Source: Nemertoderma westbladi (Eukaryota; Xenacoelomorpha; Nemertodermatida; Nemertodermatidae). From it: DNA of 53,688 bases. The stretch covers positions 1-53,688 of the forward strand of contig JAUCBJ010001701.1 of NCBI GenBank assembly GCA_032718475.1, in the 5' to 3' direction. Of the stretch, positions 1-10,440 are shown in pieces. The notes below the pieces were generated by a model. The model had not been told where the DNA came from. It saw only the letters and a list, made by a program, of their open reading frames with translations, and searched no databases. Positions within the stretch are counted from its first letter, which is position 1. Each line of letters opens with the position of its first letter. Both the position numbers and the translations under genes were made by a program.

Positions 1-2757
1 TCAGCAGATGATAGTGGCAATGGTGGAATTGGTCTATTGATGAATCCAACTGCACATGCAGCATTGGACAAAATAGACCAAATCTCTAACCGCATCATCC
101 GTTGCCACTTCTCATGTTCTGGAAGACTGGCTAAGAAGTTTCCTCAGGTGGTTCTGATTGTGTGGTACTCTCCAACTAGTGTTGCCCCTGTAGTGGAGGT
201 GGAAAATTTCTACCACAATCTACAAGCAGCTACTGGTGGAGTGGATCAGCATGCATTCTTAACATTCCTGGGAGACTTTAATGCAAGTCTGCATCAATCA
301 CCTACATCGCCCTGGGTCTATAGCAATAGTGTTAACCGAAATTCTGTCCATCTTCAGGATTTTATCTCTGGAAATGGATTGTTTTCGGCTGGAACCCAGT
401 TCAAGAAGCGAACTGGAAAGCTATGGACTCATAGTGGACCCAGTGGTCACAAGTCCCAGATAGACCATATCCTGTTTCGTAGGAAATACAGGAGCTCTAT
501 ACAAGACTGTAATGCATTTACACTTCGACCTTTCTCCAGTGATCACCGCCTTATTGTGGCCCAGGTAAGACTTAGTCTGCGTTCTAGCAGAACAACGAAA
601 TCTGCCTTGCCGCGGCATGACTGGTCCTCTCTGTTGCAACAGCCAAGTGTGAGATCCAGCTTCACACTACAGCTGAGCAACAGGTATGAGGCTCTTGCCT
701 CTGAGGCGGCAGATCACTGTGAGGGCTATACTGCCTTTACAGAAGCAGTTAAGTTAGCAGCTGCAGAAACAGTTCCTGTATACCCTCGAAACAGGAAACG
801 GGCCCCCTGGACTGACAACAAAATTCAGAAGTGCCGAAATGACCTTCATAAGGCGCAGAAAGAGTCCCGACTCAAACAGACTACAGCGGCCAAGAATGCA
901 GTTAAGGCTGCATCTAGGTCCCTGAACAGGCAGTACTCTGCTAATCTACAGGAGCTAATAAACCAACAGGTTGATGCCATCAATGATGCTGACGACAGCA
1001 GGCAATCATCCCAGGCATGGAAATCGATCAATCTGCTTACTGGGCGGAAAAGCCAACCAACCACCAAGGTTAAGGCTGAATCACCAGCCGATCGCCTCAA
1101 TGGTTGGAAAGCCCACTTTGAAAAGCTCCTCAATAATGACAGGGTATTGCCTGATAACTTTATAGAAGTAAAAGTGTCTGAGTCTGTACTCTCAGATATT
1201 CCCATTGGCGATATCTCCTTTGCAGAAGTGAAGGCTGCTGCAAAGAGCATTAAGACCAATCGTGCCAGTGGAGTAGATGGTGTTCCCCCTGAGGTCTTTA
1301 AAATACCTGAGTGTTTAAAGCTCATCTATCCCATCATAGTAGACATGTACCGAACAACAAGAGTCCCACAAGAAATGAAAACAAATAAGTTGGTGCCAGT
1401 TCCCAAGAAGGGCAACCTAACACTCTATGGTTCTTTTCGGGGAATCTCATTGATCTCGATTGCTGCAAAGCTATACAATAGGATTCTATTAAATCGCATC
1501 AGGGATCCCATTGAGAGACTGCTCCGTGGAAATCAGAATGGGTTCCGTAAAGGTCGTGGGACCATGGAGCCCATTTTGGCACTTAGAAGGATAATTGAAG
1601 AGTTATCAAAAAAGAAAGACAGGCATCTGGCTGTTATCTTTGTTGACTTCTTCAAGGCCTTTGATTCAGTCTCTCGCTCACGTATGTTCAGCATACTTTC
1701 ATTATATGGGATTCCTGATGAAATTATTGCAGCAATCAGATCAGTATACGATGGTTCGACAACATTTGTGTCTACTGTTGATGGTGACACAGAACCATTT
1801 GAAGTGTTATGGGGCGTCCTCCAAGGAGACACACTTGCACCATTCTTGTTCATTATTGTGGTTGACTATGTTCTACGCATGTCCTTAGATCATTATAATG
1901 ATGATGGGGTGATGATAACTCCACCTACTGGCTCCAGAAGTCGAGGAAATCCTGCCAAGTACCTAACTGATCTAGACTTTGCTGATGACTTAGGAGTACT
2001 CTCAGAATCATTAGAGGGAGCCCAACGGCTCCTCAGCTCATTAGAACATGCTGCTTCTAGTGTTGGTCTTTTTATTAACTCCAGAAAGACCAAAATTCTG
2101 ACAGTTAACTTTGAAAGTCCTCAGCAAGTCTCTGATCGGATGAGCATAAGCTCAAAGGATGGTATGCTTGAGCATGTGGACGACTTCTGTTACCTGGGAT
2201 CATGGATCCGGAAGTCAGGTGAGGACCTTCGAATACGTAAGGGAAAGGCATGGGCAGCCTTGAATAGGCTTTCCAGGATTTGGAAGTCACCGAGAATTAA
2301 TCGGAAACTTAAGGTCCGATTATTTAGAGCAGCAGTAGTTCCAGTACTCCTCTACGGGAGTCCATGCTGGGCTCTAACTGCTGAGGACACCAAATCTCTG
2401 GATGGCACATTCACAAGAATGCTACGCAGGGTTCATTGTGTCAAGTACAATGCACACATCTCCAACCAGACACTATATAACATTGGAGGTGTCTCATTGG
2501 TTCCCCCAAGCTTGACACTAGAACAAAATCGCCTCCGCTTTGCAGGACATTGCTTTCGCCGTGAGGACCAGCCAGTGCATAATCTTGTACTTTGGCAGCC
2601 TCATGGAGTGAATAAGCATGGTGGACAGCACATGACTTTCTTGAGACGCATCTTAAAGGACACTGGCCTTAAAGATGCGGATGATCTAGCAAATGTCATG
2701 GGTGATAGGGAGTTGTGGCGGTGCAATTTTGTTGACAAGCCGGCACAGCATTCTTAA
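1..2757 (+). CDS. LINE endonuclease-reverse transcriptase (5' partial)
   Basis: The frame is open from base 1, so this is the downstream part of a longer ORF; the N-terminus (MRQGELT...) is visible in the inverted copy ending at 5204. The apurinic-endonuclease domain shows YSPTS, GDFNA (near 270) and SDHRLI (near 540). The RT domain follows with DFFKAFDSV (near 1645), GVLQGDTLAPF (near 1815) and the catalytic FADD (near 1975). The tail after the RT has the W-rich, histidine/cysteine-containing layout seen in RTE-type proteins. Together these would nick the target and reverse transcribe the element RNA at the site. There is no stop or frameshift in the visible part, so this copy may be competent if its 5' end is intact outside the window. 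Confidence 0.9.
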   Translation, partial: SADDSGNGGIGLLMNPTAHAALDKIDQISNRIIRCHFSCSGRLAKKFPQVVLIVWYSPTSVAPVVEVENFYHNLQAATGGVDQHAFLTFLGDFNASLHQSPTSPWVYSNSVNRNSVHLQDFISGNGLFSAGTQFKKRTGKLWTHSGPSGHKSQIDHILFRRKYRSSIQDCNAFTLRPFSSDHRLIVAQVRLSLRSSRTTKSALPRHDWSSLLQQPSVRSSFTLQLSNRYEALASEAADHCEGYTAFTEAVKLAAAETVPVYPRNRKRAPWTDNKIQKCRNDLHKAQKESRLKQTTAAKNAVKAASRSLNRQYSANLQELINQQVDAINDADDSRQSSQAWKSINLLTGRKSQPTTKVKAESPADRLNGWKAHFEKLLNNDRVLPDNFIEVKVSESVLSDIPIGDISFAEVKAAAKSIKTNRASGVDGVPPEVFKIPECLKLIYPIIVDMYRTTRVPQEMKTNKLVPVPKKGNLTLYGSFRGISLISIAAKLYNRILLNRIRDPIERLLRGNQNGFRKGRGTMEPILALRRIIEELSKKKDRHLAVIFVDFFKAFDSVSRSRMFSILSLYGIPDEIIAAIRSVYDGSTTFVSTVDGDTEPFEVLWGVLQGDTLAPFLFIIVVDYVLRMSLDHYNDDGVMITPPTGSRSRGNPAKYLTDLDFADDLGVLSESLEGAQRLLSSLEHAASSVGLFINSRKTKILTVNFESPQQVSDRMSISSKDGMLEHVDDFCYLGSWIRKSGEDLRIRKGKAWAALNRLSRIWKSPRINRKLKVRLFRAAVVPVLLYGSPCWALTAEDTKSLDGTFTRMLRRVHCVKYNAHISNQTLYNIGGVSLVPPSLTLEQNRLRFAGHCFRREDQPVHNLVLWQPHGVNKHGGQHMTFLRRILKDTGLKDADDLANVMGDRELWRCNFVDKPAQHS

Positions 2758-2800
2758 AAATGCAGCTGCAATGCAGCATGCCGATCCTAGTAGTCGTAGT
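1..2800 (+). mobile_element. RTE-like LINE, copy 1 (5' end cut by window edge)
   Basis: This is a non-LTR retrotransposon copy running off the left edge. It holds an open endonuclease-RT frame and a short 3' UTR ending in a TAG-rich tail near 2785-2800. The same 3' end, a short stretch after the stop followed by GCCGATC and (TAG)n, recurs at about 5005, 50690 and 51072, which defines the terminus of the family. Copies 1 and 2 differ at only scattered bases, so at least one transposed recently. A short 3' UTR with a simple-repeat tail is usual in the RTE group; the clade is inferred from that and the FADD-type RT. Confidence 0.85.
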
Positions 2801-2909
2801 TGGAGAGTAGCACACAATCAGAACCACCTTAGGAAACTTCTTAGCCAGTCTTCCAGAACATGAGAAGTGGCAACGGATGATGCGGTTAGAGATTTGGTCT
2901 ATTTTGTCC
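2801..2909 (-). mobile_element. Inverted LINE fragment, part of a third copy
   Basis: This stretch is the reverse complement of LINE positions matching about 66-178 of copy 1. It lies between the tail of copy 1 and the truncated start of copy 2. Its inner end (element position 66) nearly meets the inner end of the larger inverted piece at 5006 (element position 60), so the two are best read as one reverse copy split by copy 2 with about five bases lost. A 5' inversion by twin priming is the alternative. Confidence 0.75.
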
Positions 2910-5005
2910 TCTGAGGCGGCAGATCACTGTGAGGGCTATACTGCCTTTACAGAAGCAGTTAAGTTAGCAGCTGCAGAAACAGTTCCTGTATACCCTCGAA
3001 ACAGGAAAAGGGCCCCCTGGACTGACAACAAAATTCAGAAGTGCCGAAATGACCTTCATAAGGCGCAGAAAGAGTCCCGACTCAAACAGACTACAGCGGC
3101 CAAGAATGCAGTTAAGGCTGCATCTAGGTCCCTGAACAGGCAGTACTCTGCTAATCTACAGGAGCTAATAAACCAACAGGTTGATGCCATCAATGATGCT
3201 GACGACAGCAGGCAATCATCCCAGGCATGGAAATCGATCAATCTGCTTACTGGGCGGAAAAGCCAACCAACCACCAAGGTTAAGGCTGAATCACCAGCCG
3301 ATCGCCTCAATGGTTGGAAAGCCCACTTTGAAAAGCTCCTCAATAATGACAGGGTATTGCCTGATAACTTTATTGAAGTAAAAGTGTCTGAGTCTGTACT
3401 CCCAGATATTCCCATTGGCGATATCTCCTTTGCAGAAGTGAAGGCTGCTGCAAAGAGCATTAAGACCAATCGTGCCAGTGGAGTAGATGGTGTTCCCCCT
3501 GAGGTCTTTAAAATACCTGAGTGTTTAAAGCTCATCTATCCCATCATAGTAGACATGTACCGAACAACAAGAGTCCCACAAGAAATGAAAACAAATAAGT
3601 TGGTGCCAGTTCCCAAGAAGGGCAACCTAACACTCTATGGTTCTTTTCGGGGAATCTCATTGATCTCGATTGCTGCAAAGCTATACAATAGGATTCTATT
3701 AAATCGCATCAGGGATCCCATTGAGAGACTGCTCCGTGGAAATCAGAATGGGTTCCGTAAAGGTCGTGGGACCATGGAGCCCATTTTGGCACTTAGAAGG
3801 ATAATTGAAGAGTTATCAAAAAAGAAAGACAGGCATCTGGCTGTTATCTTTGTTGACTTCTTCAAGGCCTTTGATTCAGTCTCTCGCTCACGTATGTTCA
3901 GCATACTTTCATTATATGGGATTCCTGATGAAATTATTGCAGCAATCAGATCAGTATACGATGGTTCGACAACATTTGTGTCTACTGTTGACGGTGACAC
4001 AGAACCATTTGAAGTGTTATGGGGCGTCCTCCAAGGAGACACACTTGCACCATTCTTGTTCATTATTGTGGTTGACTATGTTCTACGCATGTCCTTAGAT
4101 CATTATAATGATGATGGGGTGATGATAACTCCACCTACTGGCTCCAGAAGTCGAGGAAATCCTGCCAAGTACCTAACTGATCTAGACTTTGCTGATGACT
4201 TAGGAGTACTATCAGAATCATTAGAGGGAGCCCAACGGCTCCTCAGCTCATTAGAACATGCTGCTTCTAGTGTTGGTCTTTTTATTAACTCCAGAAAGAC
4301 CAAAATTCTGACAGTTAACTTTGAAAGTCCTCAGCAAGTCTCTGATCGGATGAGCATAAGCTCAAAGGATGGTATGCTTGAGCATGTGGACGACTTCTGT
4401 TACCTGGGATCATGGATCCGGAAGTCAGGTGAGGACCTTCGAATACGTAAGGGAAAGGCATGGGCAGCCTTGAATAGGCTTTCCAGGATTTGGAAGTCAC
4501 CGAGAATTAATCGGAAACTTAAGGTCCGATTATTTAGAGCAGCAGTAGTTCCAGTACTCCTCTACGGGAGTCCATGCTGGGCTCTAACTGCTGAGGACAC
4601 CAAATCTCTGGATGGCACATTCACAAGAATGCTACGCCGGGTTCATTGTGTCAAGTACAATGCACACATCTCCAACCAGACACTATATAACATTGGAGGT
4701 GTCTCATTGGTTCCCCCAAGCTTGACACTAGAACAAAATCGCCTCCGCTTTGCAGGACATTGCTTTCGCCGTGAGGACCAGCCAGTGCATAATCTTGTAC
4801 TTTGGCAGCCTCATGGAGTGAATAAGCATGGTGGACAGCCCATGACTTTCTTGAGACGCATCTTAAAGGACACTGGCCTTAAAGATGCGGATGATCTAGC
4901 AAATGTCATGGGTGATAGGGAGTTGTGGCGGTGCAATTTTGTTGACAAGCCGGCACAGCATTCTTAAAAATGCAGCTGCAATGCAGCATGCCGATCATAG
5001 TAGTG
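2908..5005 (+). mobile_element. RTE-like LINE, copy 2 (5'-truncated)
   Basis: The copy begins at the point matching position 698 of copy 1 (CCTCTGAGG) and runs to the common 3' end with a TAGTAGT tail. The frame stays open to 4967 and encodes the end of the linker, the full RT with FADD and the C-terminal region. The endonuclease is missing, so it cannot move by itself. The open frame seems to start at an ATG near 2877, but those first codons lie in the inverted fragment and are not the true start. Two bases of microhomology (CC) sit at the 5' junction. Confidence 0.88.
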
Positions 5006-6018
5006 CATGTGCAGTTGGATTCATCAATAGACCAATACCACCATTGCCACTATCATCTGCTGACGCAAGGGCGAGTCGCCAACCGCCCCCCATGTCCTTA
5101 ATCAGAACCTCATCAGTCTGTCCAGTCTGCATTCGGTGCTCTTGAACACCCACTGCGCTAAGAGAAAGCTTATCTGCCAAGGCAGTCAGCTCACCTTGTC
5201 GCATTGTGGACCCGATGCTAGGGTGTTTACTGAGGCTAGTCTAGTGACTTGCCTCAGATTCACCAATGGCTTTGTTGGTCGGGGTGGAACATGAGAGTAG
5301 CCTCCAACTCCAGAATCCCTCTCCCCCTCACAATCTGGCCTCCCTGGTGACCCAGGGTTTGGGCCAGAAAGGTCATCAGGAAAGGGACTCAAAGAATTGT
5401 TGCGCTTCTCTCTCTCCAGTAGGGGGTGAGACAGGCAGCCAGTCAGGAGATAACTGACGCCTGTGAGGCCGATTGTGTCCGGTCATTCCACTGGCCTCTA
5501 GTGGCTGGACCTCCGCATTACTAATGTAATCCATAGTGGGGGTTGGGGGGTGCTTTTTTGCCGAGTCAGCTCTCGGGGCAAATACCACACCCTGGTTTGC
5601 CGTTCCACAGGGTGGGTGTCGCAGTGGAGTCAGATATGAGGCCCATCACCCATATCTACTCTGGCGCACATGACCCACCATTGGCTGTGCAGCTCATCTG
5701 CTGGGTCATGCCCTGTACCCCTGCTGCCAGGTGCAGGTCGCAGTGAAGTGTACTCAGAGTGGACATGAGAACACTCTACTCCTGACCAGCCATTGGTAGA
5801 TCACCATCTGCCTGGCCAGGCCATATACCCCTGCAGCCAAGTATATGGGTCCTTAATCCAGGACCAACGGCGTCCTTATCCCAGAACGATGGGGGTCCTA
5901 GTTACATGACCAGATTTGCCCTAGTAAGAGGGTCTATGCAGCTACAGGTGGCACCTCCTTTATGCTGCATGGAGGTGGCAAGTTTTCTTGATCAATGACC
6001 TAGAATACCTGACCTGAC
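5006..6018 (-). mobile_element. Inverted LINE 5' end: 5' UTR plus ORF start
   Basis: Read on the minus strand, this is the 5' part of the same LINE. The 5' UTR runs from 6018 to 5205. The ORF starts at ATG 5204 and continues to codon ~66, where copy 2 interrupts it. It supplies the N-terminus absent from copy 1, including the catalytic glutamate in GVQEHR of the endonuclease. The 5' UTR contains two tandem related units of about 130 bp (roughly 5625-5890 on the plus strand), resembling promoter monomers of some LINEs. The boundary at 6018 is supported by a second copy of the terminal module ending at the same base motif near 26472. Confidence 0.8.
5775..6018 (-). repeat. 245-bp dispersed module, copy 1
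   Basis: It is shared almost base for base with 26228-26472 (same orientation) and, diverged and partial, with 47397-47515 (opposite orientation). Here it forms the extreme 5' end of the inverted LINE. Both good copies stop at the same CCTGACCTGAC end. Confidence 0.85.
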
Positions 6019-6304
6019 CGCACTTATGGAACACCCGGTATTATATGAACAATTTCCAGTGGTCTTAACATCTTAACAGTGAGTAACTTGTCTGACAAAC
6101 GATGTGTGATGAAGTCAAACTCAATCTCTCAATTCCAATCGATTAATCATTCAGAAACATAATTTAGTGCATGACAGACAGCAGCAGATTTCTTCTATCA
6201 TATGTTACCTACCTAGGGGGCTTACGACATTGGAAAATTTAACTAAAATGTTAAATTTCAGGTCATGGCGTGATACAACTCGATATTATAAATTTTCAGA
6301 ATAC
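6019..6304. other. No gene recognised
   Basis: This spacer lies between the LINE 5' terminus and the splice donor of crystallin exon D. I see no repeat, RNA gene or coding signal in it. It belongs to the intron downstream of exon D. Confidence 0.5.
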
Positions 6305-6485
6305 CTGGAAGTTATCTTCGGAATAAAGTGTTATGTCATTGACGTGACATCCTGGATCAACAGTTTGTTGGAGTCGTTTTAAAGACGTCACTGTATCATG
6401 ACGAACTGGTACATGAGCATACGCTTCGAGACAGGGATAGTAACCAGGATACAGATCTATGTATCTTCCTTTGTAGTATGCATCC
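6305..6485 (-). CDS. Beta/gamma-crystallin gene, exon D
   Basis: On the minus strand the segment is bounded by a TCTATAG acceptor and a CAG|GTATTC donor. It opens with one base that completes the codon split at the end of exon C (GA + G), then reads 60 codons. The protein runs WRLYE (from exon C) into DAYYKGRYIDLYPGYYP and later DTVTSLKRL. This is the classic Greek-key pattern: aromatic-Y-E, G, then a serine before the next strand. It ends by starting a further motif (DITLYSEDNFQ). The donor leaves phase 0. The following exon is not visible and presumably lies left of the window. Crystallin-fold proteins are structural or calcium-binding; no specific function can be assigned. Confidence 0.88.
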
Positions 6486-6599
6486 CTATAGACAAGAGTA
6501 AAATATAAGATGTTATATTTACATTTATCCTCTAGAGTCCCGACGTCCCCACAAGAGTACAATAAATGAATCTACTATCCTAATACGCCTTCTAGCGTC

Positions 6600-7560
6600 A
6601 GCTGGGGGGGGGGGGGGGAGATTTACCATATTCAAGCGTAATTTTGATTATTTCGTTTATTTGCGACCCAATCTGGCTGAAACCTTATGACATCAAAAAT
6701 ATATCTATTTGCAAAAAATTAAAAAAAACGATTTTTTTAATAAATGAGTCACATTTTTTAGGGGTCGAAAAATTTTGCACCCAAATTTTTCTATTCATTA
6801 TTTGCATAACATGTTCATGTCAGACATTATATCCAGTAAAATTGCAGCATTTTTGTTGGTTGGGCACCCCAAACATGAAAATTATAAGTAATTGAAATTT
6901 TTCGAGTTTGATAAATACAATTTAAGACACCTATTATTTTCCTATTTAGGTTTTCAAGGGTCCTGATTCAGATGGCAATCTTTATGTTCAATGAATCCGA
7001 TAACTTGTGGAGTTTCGGCGGCACCCCAAATACGAAAATTGATACTCTTGAAATTGTCACTCTAAATTGAATTTCCCTCCATTCCTCAATTCTTGTAATT
7101 TTCGTGTTTGGGGTGCCGTGCCGCCAATAGTCGGAAAGTTATCGGATTCGTTGAAAATAAAGATTGCCATCGGAATCATGACCCTTGAAAACCTAAATAG
7201 GTAAGTAATAGGTGTCTTCATATATATTTTTCAAACTTGAAAAATTTCACTTTGAAAAGTGCTATTTACCAGCACTTTTCATATATTAGTGCTTTAAAAA
7301 ATATACAAACGATTATTACCGATACTAAACACTTCCACAGGAATCAACGTTACTCAATAAAGGTAAAAATCATGACAAAGATAGAATGTATCAGTCATAA
7401 TAAATTATAACAATAAGAAATTTGAAAAAAATCACGAAAATTTCACGAAATGTTGAAAAAGAAAAATATTAAGAGTCAGAAAGTTTCATTATTGATAGTA
7501 ACAATGTTTTGGCAAGCTGTATTTTTCGAGGTGTATGTTATTATATTTGTATTATAGGAA
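6600..7560. repeat. Fold-back repeat related to the 24.6/31.5-kb element
   Basis: A G17 run (6605-6621) precedes an inverted repeat whose arms are about 6893-7048 and 7095-7252. The arms share features with the piggyBac-like elements at 24.6 and 31.5 kb: an AACCTRAAWA motif, the phrase around CCAGCACTTTTCA and GGGTCCTGATTC. I read it as a diverged relative of that family. The apparent ORF at 6644-6895 lies in the repeat and is not credited. Confidence 0.6.
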
Positions 7561-7699
7561 GGGATCTAGGGGTCTTAACCTCGAATGATAGTTTATTTTA
7601 CCGAAAATAACTTATCTTTTGTTGGCGCAATTGTAGGACTAATCCCATCACATGCGTACTTTTTAACCGGGTAGTGTACAAATTTAGGAAGCGCGTAAT

Positions 7700-7842
7700 T
7701 TTTCTTGAAATTAATATCTCATATCTCTCCAAACCACGTACGCGTATCGACCTTACTGGGTCTCATCAGCGTGGTGTCGGATTCGAACCTGGGACCTCGA
7801 GGTGGAAGCCGAGACAACAACCACTAGGCCACAGGTGCCGTC
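7700..7842 (-). repeat. tRNA-derived SINE head with ribozyme-like tail
   Basis: On the minus strand there is an A box (TGGCCTAGTGGT, 7832-7821) and a B box (GGTTCGAATCC, 7789-7779), spaced as in a tRNA. The acceptor stem does not close, so this is not a functional tRNA. It is followed at 7770-7741 by CTGATGAG, a short ACC/GGT stem and CGATAC, which resembles a hammerhead ribozyme core with the usual GAAA altered to GATA. Confidence 0.6.
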
Positions 7843-7849
7843 AGTTTAC

Positions 7850-9560
7850 CGTGTGCCGTCAGTCTGTCTGTCTGTCCATCAGTTGGTCGTTTTAAATTTC
7901 AAAAGGGATGCCAACGATATAAAAATAGCAGAAACTAATTCCCTTAAATTTCATTCTTTATTATTACATAAAGATTACACATCTTTATTATTCCATTTAT
8001 TTTTAATTTCTGCAAGATGAAAAGTCCAGTAGTATACTGCTTACCGGATCCTAGTAAAGATGTATCTTACTGTAAGATCTAGTAGTGTATACGGGCTCGT
8101 ACAGCATCTGACAATAAATCCCAGTCCAGGGTGTTTAAATAAACATATACAAATACGCGAACAACTACTGGCGAGGAACAGAGCCTGGTGTCTATTCTAA
8201 ATACGGGGGCGAGTCAAATGCCCGACGAACTAGACAATACAGGATACCCGTCCTCTAACCGGTGAGGCAGATGTACAGTCTACGGTGACAGACCAAACTC
8301 ACGAGGAAACAATCCCCGCGCAGCAAGTCCTAACTATCGCTAACGGACCTAAATACCGTAAACTTGCCACGGTGTGATTTATATGGTTTATATACGAGCT
8401 AGTGGATTAACAGACTAGCGTAACAATACTGACCAGTACTAAATCAGTCAAAAGGGGGTCGTACCTAATGTAACAATACTGTCGGCAGAAAGAACAGTCT
8501 AATAAGTAAATACTCCTCTTTGCTGTAACTAAATATCAGATCCTAAATTTACAAACTACAAATGGTAAGGCGCGTAGAACAGCTAGTAGAGCTCTAAGGG
8601 TACATGTTTTAGGGCGTGTGTGTGTGTGTTACGAATAAAACAATTTTGGTGTACTCCATTGTACTAGGATTTAGTGATTTTCTGACCGAAACAATACCAT
8701 GCGCTAGCTACGAAAATAAGCTAGTCGCACTCTGTAGGGCTTAATACTTACAAAATGACATCAAAGCTCTCTCCTTCCTATCCACAACTCAACCGGGCAA
8801 TTACGGTGTTAGTAACTACACCCGTGATCAGCAGAAATACCAGATTCTGGTTGTAAGATAAGAAATAGGGGTTAATTGCTACCGTACGTTAGCTGATCTG
8901 GTATACAATTTGATTCTAGAATTTTGTTGCCGCGATGGTTAGCAGCAATACCTATCAGTACGTGGCAAGGCGTGGTAGGGTATTAATTAAACCTCCGTAG
9001 GCCAAGCGAGTGCCAGTAGCAGAAATACTCCTTGCCTGATCAAATAACGTGGGTTCAGGCAGGGGGGGGGGGGGGGGGGGGGTGTACTAATGTATAAACT
9101 ACAAAGTGAGCCGGTACCGAACTGTCAGTATTGCAAGTCACTAAATTATGGAATGTATGCTGTCTGTACCTAATGTGTACTTGCGTACTGACGAACAGGA
9201 ATGGTACACACCTGTAGGGAATACAGGTTAATCCGGGGACTTGTAGTACTGGTTCTGCTCTGAAGCCTAGCTATTTGATCCTAAATTTTGCGGCGCTAGC
9301 GTGTTGTGGACATCTTCCCTGCGTTGCTGACGGCCTAACGGTCTAGGTGGCCATTCTCCAAATGCTTGGCTGTCCCAGTGGTGGACAAATGGAAATATAC
9401 ATGTTCAAAGTTTACAGTATATTTACGTAATTTACAAAAGAGTTTATCAACCAAATTTACATAAGTTTCAACAAGAAACTAACAAATGTACCTAAAGAAT
9501 GGTGATAACTAAGGGTTAACATAAATGTAATGTTTGAGTGTGAGTAGTAGTTAGGTATAA
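7850..9560. other. Unassigned intronic sequence
   Basis: I see no coding region or recognisable element here. It contains a short GT run near 8617 and a G21 run at 9062-9082. Base composition is higher in GC than the flanks, so it may be old retroelement untranslated or LTR sequence, but I found no second copy in the window. Confidence 0.35.
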
Positions 9561-9583
9561 GTGATAACCGAAGGCGAACCGAC

Positions 9584-9722
9584 CCTTATATAGCGAATCT
9601 GGGACATAGAATCCACTAGAACATTCCAGAGTATTCCATGGCCTCACATTGGAGCAATAAGATGTTCTATGCCCTATGATTGGCCCAACTCATCGTTCCA
9701 CATGTTGTACGCACCTCATTGG
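9584..9722 (-). promoter_or_regulatory. Minus-strand promoter-like block
   Basis: Read on the minus strand, a TATATAAGG box (9592-9584) has three CCAAT boxes upstream at about 9652, 9683 and 9722. A heat-shock-element-like string (GAACATTCC followed by AGA, 9629-9643) lies between them and the TATA box. The order and spacing match an RNA polymerase II core promoter, as in a retroelement LTR. It points leftwards, away from the gag-like gene at 10.4-14.2 kb, so it could be the U3 of a downstream LTR; no matching LTR was found. Confidence 0.45.
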
Positions 9723-9774
9723 CTTATCTAATCAAATCAGAGCGAAAATAAATAGCCCAAAAATGCAAATTTCC

Positions 9775-9846
9775 CGACTGGGATTCGAACTCGTAACCTA
9801 TCTATAATGTAACCAAAGCCTTAACCATCTGACCACTGCGCCAATA
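9775..9846 (-). repeat. tRNA-like SINE head
   Basis: The minus strand shows an A-box-like TGGCGCAGTGGTC (near 9843) and a B box (AGTTCGAATCC, 9791-9781). The T arm and acceptor stem do not pair well, so a tRNA-derived SINE head or tRNA pseudogene is more likely than a working tRNA gene. Confidence 0.5.
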
Positions 9847-9849
9847 GAG

Positions 9850-10319
9850 TTACCTATGGATTTATGTGTACCAATATGAATAGGCATATTACATTTTCAC
9901 CAATCGAAATACAAACTATTTAAAAAATATCTCTTAGGTCTAATAGTGGGGCCTAAAATACAAAATAATCACTATCTATTTATTGCATACTTATTATTGC
10001 AGGTACGGCGTAAATACAATCTATCATACATACAAAATACAAATTTACCAATTAACTTTAGTGCATAAAATACAAAAAAGAGGGCTTTCGGTTATCAAAT
10101 GAACAAATTAGAACAAATCAGAACAAATAATTTCAAAACTTTCGATAATCTTTTATATATTACAAAAATACATAATAAATTTTCCAAATTAAATCAGTCC
10201 AAATATAAACAAACATGATGTGCTAATAATTTCCAAATAAGTCTTAAATTGTCCTCCTGACGATCTTAAAAGTTCGTCCTGCTGGTCTGGATATCTTCTC
10301 CTGAGCACTGATTGCTAAC
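9850..10319. other. AT-rich spacer, no gene recognised
   Basis: This is low-complexity AT-rich sequence between the tRNA-like segment and the first palindromic module. No coding potential is visible. Confidence 0.4.
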
Positions 10320-10339
10320 GGTAGGCTCGCAAGCCTTCC
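10320..10339. repeat. 20-bp palindromic module, copy 1
   Basis: Core GGCTCGCAAGCC. It lies with copy 2 (101 bp away) in a loose tandem duplication just beyond the 3' end of the gag-like gene. Confidence 0.85.
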
Positions 10340-10420
10340 TTCTCTACCTCGCTACTCCAAACTCAACATCCAAATATATAAATATCCAAATATAAACATC
10401 CAAATATATAAACATCCAAC

Positions 10421-10440
10421 AGTGGGCTCACAAGCCTTCC
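10421..10440. repeat. 20-bp palindromic module, copy 2
   Basis: Core GGCTCACAAGCC. It shares the CCTTCC-rich right flank with copy 1. Confidence 0.8.

Noticed and set aside
2877-2907. Start codon of LINE copy 2 at 2877
   Set aside because: These codons lie in the inverted fragment and join the LINE frame by accident.
2801-5005. Twin-priming 5' inversion as the sole explanation of copy 2
   Set aside because: The inverted piece at 5006-6018 continues it almost exactly, so nesting in a reverse copy explains more.
7766-7842. A functional tRNA gene
   Set aside because: A and B boxes are present but the acceptor and T stems do not pair; a SINE-like tail follows.
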